Shown: positions 1 through 11,440 of the stretch, piece after piece
Layout: every line of letters starts with the position of its first letter
Numbering within the stretch: the stretch's first letter is position 1
NCBI GenBank assembly: GCA_030247855.1
Contig: JAPDRN010000098.1
Coordinates: 62,001 to 126,000, forward strand
Origin: Knufia peltigerae
Taxonomy: Eukaryota; Ascomycota; Eurotiomycetes; Chaetothyriales; Trichomeriaceae
DNA: 64,000 nt
Direction of reading: 5' to 3'
Program-made: the position numbers and the translations under genes
Notes under the pieces: model-generated
What the model was told of the DNA's origin: nothing
What the model saw: only the letters and a program-made list of their open reading frames with translations
Databases searched by the model: none

Positions 1-756
1 TCCTCAAGAACCCAAGCACATGGTACAAGAGAGCGACATGTGAACGCTTATATCGTTGTCAGGCCATACTTATTCACTGGTGAGCATTCTTGGCACTTAG
101 AACGGTCCCATTTGTTCGATCGAAGGCAGAAGTTGCAGAGTCTGGGGTCAACTTGAGGCATTGTCGCAGCAGCACAGGCATGTGTCACCTATGTTAAGAT
201 ACAGGCTTTTGTCGGACATGACAATGCAACCCGATAATGGCCAAAGTAAGTCGACCCCGCGCACTCGGATACGTACCGGTTAGAAAAGGTAGGCTGTGGG
301 ATAGTGTACCTCGCATTGTTGATTACACAACTTCGGATAGCAACTGACCTAGGAATCGTTGTCTTGTCAAACGGATAACACTGTGATCATAATCCATTCG
401 CGCTGTCTCGCTTCGGCAAGTCGAGACAGTTGTTTGCTGGTTGCCAAACCGGGAGCGGCATGTGGCTGCCCGTATCATGAGCTCGGTCCGTCAATTGGTT
501 GAGGCCAGCATTATCAGCATATTTTGACGACTGATGCAGAGCCTTATTCGTTGATCAGCTAGAAGGACACTAACACGAATGGAAGTCGAGGTCACCGTAG
601 AGAGAAGTGAAAAGAATCGTCTTACCAGGTAGTTGAGGCACTCGGTAGACCTTCCTGATTGCAATGCGGAGGGATCCATCCATATCAGTTGAACTCCCTC
701 GATATGCATAGCCGCACATTTCTTTGTACCCACGATCATCACAATGCCATGTCTTC
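1..756. other. 5' intergenic region, no gene recognised
   Basis: This stretch runs from the window edge to the start of the first regulator gene. Only short overlapping frames without recognisable protein features are present on either strand. It probably contains the promoter of the downstream Zn2Cys6 gene. The left edge could also hold the end of a neighbouring gene that I cannot see. Confidence 0.5.
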
Positions 757-3136
757 ATGCCCCGTCCAAAGGTCACAGAAGAGCTACGAAGGCGCATCGC
801 AAAGGCATGCTTGTATTGCCAGGCTACAAAGCAGAAATGTGATGGCCTAACGCCATGTTCCTCGTGCTCCAAAAGAGGCCAGTCGACATCCTGTGCTTAC
901 TCTTCACATGTCCGATCTTATGGTGCGCATCGTCGGCGACGTTCAAAGCCAGCTGAAGATCCTGGCCAATGTTCGGTAGACTTGTCTACGACCCCTTCCC
1001 CTCATGACGGGATACCTAGTCATTTGCAGCGTCCCCATGAGGAGCCTGCCCAGTTTACATCCGTCGAGGTCCCTATCCCAAAGTTATCTCACAAGGTATA
1101 CGATACGAATGGCAGAGTCGGTATGTCACAAATCCGCTCCCTATCATCGCAGGCCACTTCTCTGTTCAGTAATATGCTTACGCCGAATAGTATACCTCGG
1201 AGACTGTGCCGCTCTATCTTTCCTCCGACATATCCAGGAAATCGTGGAGGGCGAGGGAGGATCCTCGACCGATGTCTCGAGTGTCTTAGCAATGGAAGAG
1301 CTGTCACCCCATTCCGATGTAGACTTAATGACTCAGCATCTATGGAACACTGCGGATTTAGAGGAGCTTATAAATGTCTTCTTCGCCTCGGTATGAAACA
1401 GAAATACTCCCGTGTGAAAGGCTGCTAATACTTGAGACAGACCTGTGGCATATTGGATATTATTGAGCGACACAAAATTGAAGGTCTTCTGAGACAGTTG
1501 GTGATCGATCCTGAGAGCATGAGAAATGAGGGCAAGGCAGTGGTTTCCCTCGTGCTTGCCTATGCAGCTCAAGCACGTAGCAGTAGCGCCTTGGACTATC
1601 AACTTGCACAGCACTTTTATCATCATGGCCGTCAAATAGCACTCCTGGAACTCACTGATGAGCCGCGTCTTGAGACAGTACAGGCGTTCCTGTTATTGTG
1701 TCTGTATATGCTGGCCTGTTCTCAGAGAAATGGTGCCTATCTTCAACTTGGAATTGCAATCAGTGCTGCCAAATCTCTCGGCATACACCGTGACATGTTG
1801 GCTGCTGATAGTGGCAATGAGGACAGTTTTTTGAGGTAAGCGGTCATTCGAGGAGAGATTGCGGATGACAGTGACAATTCATGTTGCAGGCGTCGGATTT
1901 GGAGGACTCTCTGCTATCACGATGTACACTTCTGTGCCATGATGGGCCGGACCCCCTCTACGATCACCACCGACTCGGCACCATTCGACAGCTTGATATT
2001 GCCGTCCAGTTCCTTGGAAAAAGATTCGGGCCAGCAACTTGCGCTTCTAGAATCTGCACGAGCCTTTACATTCATGCAAAGAACAGTGACCGACATTTAC
2101 ACAAAGCGGTCAGTGTCTTTGGGATTGCTACAACAATTGGCCCAGGAGCTGCAACAGGCAAGCTCCAAGATACCATCGACGCTACGCATCATTACATCCT
2201 CGGACGGTCCAAGTCAGTTACGCATTATTCGTAACGCAACGGTGGCCTGCAACTATTACTTCAGCATGATGGTTTTGTCTAGGCCCTTTCTCATCACTTG
2301 TATCCACATCAAGCTTAACCGGACCAAGAATGCTGCTATGGATAGCACAGCTACTCGTAACTTGCAAGATGACGACAACAAGATCCACAACGACATAATG
2401 CAAGGAGCAATGACTTCTGTGGACGCAGCAACATTTACCGTTCAGTTACTACACGAACTCTTGATGGCTGGTATGCTTTTCAATAATATGCCTCTTCCAA
2501 TGTGAGTATGATCATGGTTATCTGGAGCATGCTGATATGTTTAGTGCATGGGTGTTTGTTTCGGCCTTGACAATATGTTCCGCATACTTTGGCAGAATTG
2601 GAAATCTTTGTGAGATGGAAAAGTCCATCCAGCAAGCCGACGAGATATTGGCCCATTTCTCCAAACATAGCAGACAAGGCAAGCGATATGGACTAATTCT
2701 GAAGCAGCTATCAAAAGCAGCAGCAGGACATCTGCAGTCTATGAAGCAGAGAGAGCGACAAGCCCGTAGTATCATGATGCCCGAGCTGTTCAGACTGAAC
2801 CTGCCAGCCTCGAAAGGCGCGCCTTACACGAGTACGCGGACATTCGGCCAGAGCCACGAAAGGATGGCGTCTAATCTGGAAGAGCAACAAGCCCTGCGGA
2901 GCTCTTCTTTCCCCTCCAGCATTGAAGGCATGGTAACTAGGCAAGGTCCATCGCTAGATGACTCGCCGTCAGCACTCAACAACACCTCTTTACTAAACTT
3001 GGTCCAATCTTATACGGACTCTGACAATTTCTTTGCAACCGGCTACAATCCCGACAGCTATCCGAACAATCTCGACTTCAATCTTGATGAGGCAGCAGAC
3101 ATTTGGGATCTTAATTGGGGAGGATCTCTTCTCTAG
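757..3136 (+). CDS. Zn(II)2Cys6 transcription factor with fungal_trans domain
   Basis: Five exons join in phase: 757-1120, 1170-1390, 1441-1835, 1890-2501 and 2545-3136, giving 727 aa. The N-terminus has a binuclear zinc cluster with Cys18, 21, 28, 34, 37 and 46 (CX2CX6CX5CX2CX8C). The middle homology region follows: a YLGDCAALSFLR segment, and later a RRIWRTLCYHDVHFCAMMGR segment typical of the fungal_trans (PF04082) fold. All four introns are 43-54 nt with GT..AG ends. An in-frame upstream ATG at 724 exists. I chose 757 because MPRPK sits at the usual distance before the cluster. The protein is a nuclear DNA-binding regulator; its target is unknown. It lies just upstream, on the same strand, of the DUF4863 and dehydrogenase genes, so local regulation is an inference. 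Confidence 0.88.
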
Positions 3137-3573
3137 ATCGATCATCTTTCTTTGAGCAAATGAGATCTCTAGCATAGCAATGATACACACCTGCATTCCC
3201 GGCTCAAGGTGACATAATATCATGAGGGTACATCTCACCTATCACCTGGTAATAGGATTTCGGGTCGAATGACGTGAAGACTAATGCAGGACCTTGATCT
3301 GACCCCCCGGATAGATTCCTCCGCCCGGATACGTACTTGACCCCGACTTTCCATGTCCCCGTAACACAGCCATCACTGCAAACAAAGACGGCATTACCAA
3401 CGGCAGATATCAAATCAACTCAAGACTCGAGAGACAAAGCCATCGTCACATTTGGAACATCTGGCTCAGAAAAAGACGCGACGCCTTTGCTGATAGAAAT
3501 GCTCTGAGACAGCCGAAGCTCAGACTTCAGATATTCGTTCCCATTTTCAACATCCATCAAATCAGTCTTCGCA
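3137..3573. other. intergenic, 3' end of regulator and promoter of DUF4863 gene
   Basis: No coding sequence is supported here. The region separates two plus-strand genes and must hold the terminator of the first and the promoter of the second. I see no clear TATA box or conserved operator. Confidence 0.5.
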
Positions 3574-4223
3574 ATGGAACCAACAAAAGTCGGGGTAGCA
3601 CCCCTTCTCGATCTGTCAAAGTATCCTCAGGCACAAGCATTTGTCGCCAGATGTTGCGAGTTCTTTGATGAGGTGAAAGATTTGTAAGTCACCACTTCTT
3701 CTCAGCATACATTTTCTTCATCGATACTTTGTCACATTGCACGACTGACAATGAAATTAGAACGCCCGGCGCCCCCCTCGAGGCACGACTCAATCGTGAC
3801 TATGGCCCCGGCAACCCTTACTACGAAGACTTTTGCAAATTCATCAGGGCCGGGTTGGGTGAAGGTTGGGCCGCGACCGCCGAACTCGACGGGCCCAAGT
3901 ACCGTCGGTCGCGGATCGTCGCACCGTCGGCGGAGACGCACTTTATCTCCATCACCACGGTGTACATGGACTCACAAGAAGAATACCGGGGTCAGTACCA
4001 CGCTCACCCTTACGGGGAGATCAATTGCGTGGTGCAGATTGACGAAAGCGCCGAGCTCAAGGGCATGCAAGGCTGGCAGGGCGCGGGATGGACGTGTCCG
4101 GGTCCAGGGACTCACCATTACCCAGAAGTCAGAGGGGGAGCGTTGGTGGCCTTGTTCTTTCTCCCCGCGGGACGCATCAGTTATGCCGCGAAGCCCGGGG
4201 ATCCACAGCCTCATTGTTTGTGA
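3574..4223 (+). CDS. DUF4863 / 4-hydroxylaminobenzoate lyase-like protein
   Basis: Two exons, 3574-3683 and 3761-4223, separated by a 77-nt GTAAGT..TTAG intron, give 190 aa. The protein resembles DUF4863, the family of bacterial p-hydroxylaminobenzoate lyases. Those enzymes convert 4-hydroxylaminobenzoate to protocatechuate and ammonia in nitroaromatic breakdown. A cupin-like metal motif is visible: His117-x-His119-x3-Glu123 (HAHPYGEIN), followed by a THHYPEV segment at residues 154-160 and a LFFLPAGRISY strand. The length matches the family. The protein is probably cytosolic, since no signal peptide is seen. Neighbours are a Zn2Cys6 regulator upstream and a 2-hydroxyacid dehydrogenase downstream. 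The substrate in this fungus is not known; family membership is the firm part. Confidence 0.8.
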
Positions 4224-4717
4224 GGCAGCACCTAAGAAGTGGAGGACATGTTTCTGTTCGGCCTTTTGGAATCACGGATAGGGAGTCGATCTATATGTAC
4301 CATTCTAGAATGGCTCAATCAAATCATCATTTGGGAGTTTAGTGTGCAGTACATGAACATCACCTAAGCTTCACATTATTGTTCGTGCTGTACTGTCGGC
4401 CTCCGTGTGAAATAGTGGAAACACGGGCTTCGTAGCGAGTTTTGCCGTGCGAACATCGGAGTTGACCACTGTGAATACGGGATTGCTAAAGTGGTTACTT
4501 TTCATTATTCTGTACTCTTGTGTATTTGTACTAATACAACGATTAAATAAATCATTTTGTAGAGAGATCTCGTAAGAGATTGTTTTATTGATTGGAGCAT
4601 ATACAGATCTTCCTCTTTTTCTCGGTTCTTCTCTTCATTCTTTTCTACACTTCTCGAGAACCTCGGCATCGATTGACAAACACACACACACACACAGCCT
4701 CGCATCAGTCATTCACC
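4224..4717. other. intergenic, promoter of 2-hydroxyacid dehydrogenase
   Basis: This is non-coding sequence between two plus-strand genes. It contains AT-rich and pyrimidine-rich stretches and a CA dinucleotide run just before the next start codon, in the likely 5' leader. Confidence 0.5.
4681..4696. repeat. (CA)8 microsatellite
   Basis: Eight perfect CA units lie about 20 bases before the ATG at 4718, probably within the 5' UTR of the dehydrogenase gene. Confidence 0.9.
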
Positions 4718-6452
4718 ATGACCACCACCAATTCTATACCGACTTATACCATCATCCAGGCCGACGGTCTATATCCGGTACGCTTTGCTCTCCTTCTACT
4801 CTCTTTTCATTCGTCTCCCCCATGGCCTTTCATGGTCTTTCCATCGCCGACAAAAACCCACTGACACACAATGGTACGTCCAGGACGACGTGGTCGAACA
4901 GGACATTTTCAACGAGACCCCCACGCACGATTACAATCTCAGATACGTCCAGACCGACCTGTGGCCTCCGGGGACGGTCGAGGCCAAACCATGGTCGGCC
5001 GTCGACAAGGCCCTACGAGACGAGGTGGATGGAATCATGGTCTTGAAGATGAGATTTACGGCCGAAGACCTTGCCTTGTTTCCACAGTTGAAAGTGTAAG
5101 TTTTTCTAATACGAGTTGAAGAGCATCATTATACGCCAGCTTTTCAAAGTGCTACGAACCAGAAGCAAAGCATAAACTCATTGTTACTGACCTTTTGCCT
5201 CTACCTACCTAGGATCGTGCGAATGGGCGTCGGTTATGACAGATTGGATAGAGTGGCATTGGCGGCTCGAGGGGTCACCGTATGCAATGTTCCAGGTAAG
5301 TTCTTGACTGTCACTCTCTTAAATCTTTCATCCTTTGTACTTTCTTCTCCGTACTTCTATGTTGCATTACATACATCGTGCCCCGACTTGTTTCTCAACC
5401 CCCCACGCTTCATCCTCCTATATTGCTTGAACCCCCACTTTCACTCGTTATCACACTTCCACCGACGGAGTTACACACGGGACGGTTCACTGCTCTCGCC
5501 GCTGCTCACACTAATTCATGTTCATATCGGCATTCATACTAAAAGGTATTTGTCTTCCCAGATTACGGTACGGCAGAGATCGCCGACCACGCAATCGCCC
5601 TGGCCCTGTCACTCCGGAGAGGCGTCTTGCTTCACCACGACCACCAACGGGGACCATCCCCATCCCCTTGGGCCTACATCGAGTCCCCTCTCGTCGAACG
5701 CATCCAGGGGGCCACCTTCGGCGTGCTGGGTCTGGGGAGGATCGGGACGGCGGCCGCCCTCCGGGCCAAAGCCTTCGGCTGGAAGGTCTTGTTCTATGAC
5801 CCTTACAAGCCCAACGGCACCGACAAGTCCCTCGACATCGAGCGGACCAAGGACATCAGGGAACTCTTCCGCAGGTCGACCACGCTGAGCATCCACTGCC
5901 CCTGCACCCGCGAGACCCGGGGGATGATCGGCTACGACCTGCTCAGCCTCCTGCCCCGGGGCGCCGTCCTGGTCAACACCGCCCGGGGCGAGGTCATGGA
6001 CCTGGACGCCGTGGAGCGGTGTCTGAAAGAAAACATCCTCTCCGGAGCGGGACTCGACGTTCTCCCCGAGGAACCCATCCCTGACCCGGCACACCCATTG
6101 ATCCAGGCCTACCGGAACAAGGAGGGCTGGTTGACAGGACGTAAGTTGCCCTTTTCCCGCCTCGACTCGCCGAACAGCACTCTTTTCCCCCCGGTTTGAA
6201 GAGTCCCCTCCCCCCTCTCCAGTTTGTTGGTTAGCCCCACAATTTCCAGAACCAGAACAAAAAGACAGCGAAACGGAAAACTCATGGCTGACACTCTGAT
6301 TCATAATAACAACAGGAATGACGTTGACTTGCCACACCGCATTTTACAGCCCGGGTAGCTTCGTCGACATCCGGGTCAAATCGTGCCAGACCATGAGAGA
6401 TGTCTTGATAGACAAGCTTGACAGCAATGTCATCACCCCAGATATGGATTAG
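4718..6452 (+). CDS. D-isomer specific 2-hydroxyacid dehydrogenase (CtBP-like)
   Basis: Five exons (4718-4777, 4884-5095, 5213-5295, 5562-6140, 6316-6452) give 356 aa. The NAD(P)-binding glycine motif GLGRIG is at residues 175-180. The three family catalytic residues are visible: Arg260 in VNTARGE, Glu289 in LPEEP and His318 in TCHTAFYS. The N-terminal substrate domain includes RMGVGYDRLD and the NVPDYGTAEIADHA segment, as in CtBP-like and glyoxylate/hydroxypyruvate reductases. It should reduce a 2-oxoacid to a D-2-hydroxyacid, or the reverse, in the cytosol. The precise substrate cannot be read. Intron 3 is unusually long at 266 nt; intron 1 uses a GTACGC donor and the only AG available. The gene runs in the same direction as the DUF4863 gene 0.5 kb upstream. 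Confidence 0.9.
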
Positions 6453-6644
6453 AAAAAATAGGACTACTTGATCAGAAAATGACTACATATTCTCTCAGGA
6501 CTTCACTCTGTATGTTGCCCATCTCGACAGACTAGATATCCAGAATCATCGAGCACAATGTTGATCCACGTACCAGCTTGCATGTACTTGTTCTTCGCTA
6601 CTCGCGCAACCCCAGTCGACGAGATAGTTCTTCTCCGGGACACA

Positions 6645-9560
6645 CTAACTCTCCACCGACCACCGACCTAAAAGTTTTTGTGTCGCTCTGTACAGGCGGG
6701 ATTTCGGTCGAGATCTCGCATTCAAAAGCTTGACAAGCTCGTCACCATCAGGGCCGGGAAAGGCCAAGTGAAGGAGGTTTCCGCACGATTCCCCAGCTGA
6801 AGTTTTGGACGCTGCTCCATGCTCGATGAAGGATCGTGCTGCCAATAATGCCTCTTGTTCAAATCCTGGTTGTGGATGTCCGGGCGTCTCTCGAAATCGT
6901 CTGGCCGCACCGTACATGCTTTGTTCCCACGCCAGGAACTTCTCCCACGAGGTACCGCAATGCCTGTCCTGTAGGTATTCTCTCGTATTCGAGTTGGCGC
7001 CTTGTTGGAGTAGAGCAACAATAATGCGACAACGAGAAGTTAGACCACTGCTTCCGTTAAGGTGTAATACAATGTAGAAAAGAAGACCTGAAAGATCTAG
7101 ATTATATTCTTCGTGCTTAGAAATAAGGCCGAGTATGTGGCTCTCGTGCACTAGGGTCACTGAGTCGACCACAAATTTGTCAAACAATCCGTAAACCCCT
7201 GATGGGCGAGGGCGCACATGATCTCTGAACATAGAAACCATCGACTGGAAAATTGTACTCTGTAATTGTCCAGATTTGTCCTCCCAGTCTTTGAGGAGAA
7301 AAATCAGAGAACGAGAAAAGCTCCCGTTTAAAGAATCGTCCCATACATCAACAGACGTCGTGTCCTTTTGCCGAAAGGGCATAAGAAAAGTCATCTTGAG
7401 CTGAGTTAATGTAGCCTGACACAGATACTGGACTACATCAAGGTTTGGGTGCAAGTAACTGGAGAGCAGCTTCTGTGCTGGTTGAGATAAAAGGAAGTCC
7501 CTGACACTTCGGTGCAAATAATCCACGGTGTACTCTGCTGGCGTGTCATGGAAGTTTGCCCGACTCGTTCGTTGAATCTCAAGTAAGCCTCCGCAGCGAC
7601 CCTCCAGCCGCCTGGTGAGCATAAGGTGTCGACTTCTGAGGACTTCTTTCGCTAGAGGTTCCACGGGAGTCGTTCCCAGGAAGTCAGGTCCCCCTTCTTC
7701 CACAAACCAAAATGTCAAAAGGGAAAGCGGTCCGACGACGCTTTGGGCGACCATTTGGAAATAAGCTGCCGCATAATGACGCTGATGGATAGGTATGCGT
7801 TGGAGAATACTATAGAAGACTTCATCCAGATCAGGCGGAAGCTCTCGTAAGCGGGCAACAAGGGCCGCCATGGAATCGCCTTCGACTAATCCTAGTTTGA
7901 GTGATCGAACGACTAGGTATACCCAAAGAAAGACCCCTTTGGCTTTATCGACTATCTCTTCGATCAAATTACTGCATGTGGTTGGGTAAGCGGCCTTCAA
8001 AGTACCGAATTCTTTGATTTCCTCAAGTCGATCAATCGTATACGTTTCGATGTCATTTCGCGTTAAGAGCTCCATCCGTAGTTTGGGGAAATCTTCAAAC
8101 CCACTTTTGAAAGCTGGATACGGCCGACTCGAAACGCAGAGCTTGACGCCTTTGCAAGAGGAGACCTTGACCAAGAAATCTACAAGGTCTGAATGGCAAC
8201 GGTGATCCCCTTCAAATTCATCGAGACCATCGACAAATATACAGAATCGATAGTCTCTGCTTCCGTTTCCGAGAAGTTCAAGCAGCGTGTTCTCTAGTTC
8301 TGTATTGGTCCAAGGCTGTTGATGAGATCCCAATATGGCTGCACGCCAGCGAGATGGGGTTGAAATTGGCACCAAGCACGGAGCCTGTCGCAGTAGGTTG
8401 TGAATTAGCGATCGGAGGAGACCATTCCGCGACTTCTGAGTCTCCGTGCCTGCTAGCCAGAAAAAGCAACTTGCTGTTAGTAAAGGTAGATTTTGTGACC
8501 ATACCTGTGCTGCGAGCGTAGTCTCTTGAGACTCATAAATGAATCGCATAAGTCTGACATTGTCAGTCACGAGCAATTCTGACTTGGACTTTGTAATCAT
8601 ACGTTAACTTTCCACTTCCAATCTTCCCCGATACCCAGTAGAGGCCTGATGATTCAAGCGGATCTTCGAGCCATGTTCTAAAGTTGTCCTCCGTATCCAC
8701 GCCCTCGTCCGGCTTGTTGAAGACCCATCGACAAGTATTTTGATGAGCCGGATGAACCTGTAGCCTTCGTTCCTCAATCTGTTGAAAGTAGAGGCTGTTG
8801 AGAATGAGATTTCTTGCGTGCTCCTCATCATCAATTCGGATGCGAGAAGTAATGTCGGCGGAGACAGCAGATAGTGCGTTCTGCTTCTTCGTTGATGATG
8901 TTTGTAACTTCTTTCGAGCCGCATCATTTCGATCCCATGCAGTATGCTTCTGAAGAGAAGTTTTCAATCCGGCATTGGCGTCGCGAATTGCTTGGAGTAT
9001 GCTCAATTCAACCCGTTGGCTTTCTGCCAACAAGCTAGCAACATCTCTTTTCTTGTTTCCGCTATGCAAATCAGTAACATGCTCCCCCCCCTCAAATGCA
9101 GAGCAGTTCATTACCTTATGACCACTACTATGTGAAGAATAAGCTGCGATCGCTGCTGGTCCAATCTGCGCTGCATCGTCTCTATCCCGTCCTTGTGCCA
9201 GACAATTTTGAACGCCTGTCGAAAGGATTTGTACGAGGACTGGCCAGGACGACCCGAGAGTCCTTCAAGCACCTGACGGAATTCTGCAGCAAGATTCTTG
9301 CATTCCTCAGAGACTTTCATCAAAGCTAAATCGGCTTGTGTTGTTTTCGTCGTATTCTCAAAAGAGATGCCACGCTGTTGTATCTGGCCATTGAGTTCAT
9401 CGAGGCGGCGAGTTACTGCGACCAACTCTTCGTGTTCGATCAAAGTGCCTCGAGTACTTTGGGCAATCTCGCGTTGTTTCGACAATAACCTGCCTCCAAA
9501 GTCCAGGAATTGGATGATAGCGGCGGCAGTTCCCAGCGCGCTCACTGGATCAAGCACCAT
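6645..9560 (-). CDS. NACHT-domain NLR-like protein (fungal STAND NTPase)
   Basis: Three minus-strand exons (9560-9115, 9061-8603, 8553-6645; introns 53 and 49 nt) give 937 aa. The N-terminus (MVLDPVSALGTAAAIIQF, then a helical stretch) is the common N-terminal domain of fungal STAND proteins. The NACHT nucleotide-binding domain begins about residue 285. Its Walker A reads GKIGSGKLT at 294-302, and a Walker B reads CIFVDGLDEF. Conserved LTASCFFWLAGT and QKSRNGLLRSLIHNLL segments follow, then helical repeats. A short C-terminal part with LLQQGAN and FIEHGA looks like weak ankyrin units. Such proteins act in non-self recognition and programmed cell death. The usual Ser/Thr after the Walker A lysine is Leu301 here. 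No WD40 or TPR array is present. Confidence 0.87.
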
Positions 9561-10060
9561 GCTGTCGAAATCAGTTGATGTGTATGAAAGGGTGAGATAT
9601 TTCCTATGTCAGTTCATGTTGGAAGTGTTGCCTACAGGTAGGCTGAAAACTGATCAACTCAGCCGCGGGGATGGCCAGGTCTGTCTCGTACCAAGCGAAC
9701 CAAGGATATTGAAGCAGCCAGTGGTGCTAGGGTCTCACGAGTCAATCGATTCGTATTCACGTTAGCTTCTCGCAAGACTAGGAGATCAGCTGTCAACTGC
9801 GCCTGCTTCGCAAAACAGGAGACTATTTCGTCCTCATAACACAAACAACAAACAACTCATCGTCGGATGGCACAATATCATCAAATCTTACGTTAGCAAT
9901 AGCCTTGCGGCCTTTTCAACTCGTAACCATACTTTCACATCTGCCAAAGCCACGATTGAGTAGACGGTCTGCCCAACCAAGGCTGTATTTCCACATAGTC
10001 GACTCCTAGCAATGCAAATATTTTCAACCCCAACGCCTCGCTGCAAATCAAACCATGGCC
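9561..10060. other. intergenic between NLR-like gene and RPB5
   Basis: Both flanking genes are on the minus strand, so this holds the RPB5 3' end and the NLR promoter. Two short minus-strand frames (about 9659-9844 and 9888-10073) could be joined by a plausible intron, but their peptides resemble nothing I know. I do not call a gene. Confidence 0.45.
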
Positions 10061-10886
10061 TTAGAAGACCCACCGGTAGCTGGCATACCGACCAGCTGTC
10101 TCACTCTTCCGGATGATCTTGACCACGTTCCCTCTTTTCAAGCCTAGATACCTGGCCACAGGATCGCTATATTGAATCCGCGGCAGCTGAGTCTCTTTCA
10201 ACCGGTATCGGTCCAACAGAACCTTCTTCTCTTCCGCGCTAAGCAAGACATGCTTGGGGACCAGTTCGTGTCTCGTGATATTGACAAGCAGATCCTGCTC
10301 TTGAAACCACTCTGCCGTAATCCCACGTTCTGTCAAAGGCTCGAAGGCTCGAAGGGCAGCACCAGTGACGGGTCCGATGGTAATGAAAATGCCAGTAGTA
10401 AATTTATGTTGATCAAGATGCTGAGCAAATGCGCGCAGGTGCTTAATACCGATTGTGGTCTCTGGACTGAACTCGACCCAGATTGTGCCTGCCGTGGTTG
10501 AAGGGTTTGGGTTTTTGGCAGTCGCTCTGGGGGTATCGCGCTTGATCATCTCTTCCGTAGGAGTAGCCTGTAATCTCATCATTCTCCGGCTATGGCAAAC
10601 AAAGTCAGCAGGATAATAATGTGGCACTGTCAAAGAACTCACTCTGCGGTTCCGGTTTGTCTGTCACAGTAATCCCGCTGGAATTTGTCTCGAGAGATGG
10701 TCAGCTCTTCTTGGGAGATGGCATATCCCTGTTTCAGTGTGTCAGTAATCAGAGGAAGGTCCAAATCATTTGTCCACTACATACGCGGTCGACAAGCATC
10801 TCTAATACTGTCTTCCATGTTCGCCATAATCGAGTGATTTCTTTCTCGGCATCTACCGACAGCTTTGGTCGGTCTTCGTAATCCAT
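10061..10886 (-). CDS. rpb5: RNA polymerases I, II and III shared subunit RPABC1 (Rpb5)
   Basis: Exons 10886-10785, 10728-10643 and 10589-10061 (introns 56 and 53 nt) give 238 aa. The N-terminal jaw domain begins MDYEDRPKLSVDAEKEITRL and continues through GYAISQEELTISRDKF. The C-terminal assembly domain holds PKHVLLSAEEKKVLLDRYRLKETQLPRI (split here by reading only) and ends in the hallmark SETAGRYASYR. Rpb5 is a common subunit of all three nuclear RNA polymerases and contacts downstream DNA. The protein is somewhat longer than the yeast protein because of a Pro/Thr/Asn-rich linker after the ATPTEEMIKR segment. The start was set at the ATG matching the family N-terminus; the frame continues upstream but without similarity. 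The gene is divergent from bfr1. Confidence 0.96.
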
Positions 10887-11440
10887 GCTTGATATGAGAC
10901 TGAGGCGAGGACGTATTACGCGGAATGAAGAGAAAGGACTTATGGCCTGACTGTCTTTGTTCTCACGGCGCAGGCACTTCACCAGCATTCAGAAAAAGTG
11001 ACGAGGCTTGGCGGGAATAGAAAAAGTACGCGCTAACAGATATTCGGGGTTTCGCTAACGATTCACCCGATCAACGCCGCTTTTCCTATCCCTCAAGTTA
11101 TTCTTTTGACCGAGACACGACCAAACATGGCCAGAATAAAGGCAGCGTCATACTCAACCGAAAGAAGAACCCAAACCTTGGCGCGACTTTTCCTGGGAAT
11201 TTTCTCCACACCGAAACGGATGAATCGACTGACTGAGCGACAACTCGCAAAGGTCCCTCACCGGCTCAACCTGTATTTGGGTCTCAACTGAGGTATCTGT
11301 CGCTCTCCTAAGTACCTTTCTTCGTATCGTATCAGTCAAATCCTTTTTCTAAGCCACGCGATCTTAGTATGGATTAGTCATTGTTATATCGCCTACTCCG
11401 CTCTCGATTCTTGTCCACCTGTCGTTCACTTCTCACAAAC
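10887..11440. promoter_or_regulatory. shared divergent promoter of rpb5 and bfr1
   Basis: About 550 bases separate the two start codons, which face away from each other, so both genes must be driven from here. Short pyrimidine-rich tracts lie close to the bfr1 start. No specific factor site can be named with confidence. Confidence 0.6.

Noticed and set aside
9659..10073. Two short minus-strand frames that could be spliced together
   Set aside because: No recognisable product, overlap with the rpb5 stop, and space needed for the NLR promoter.
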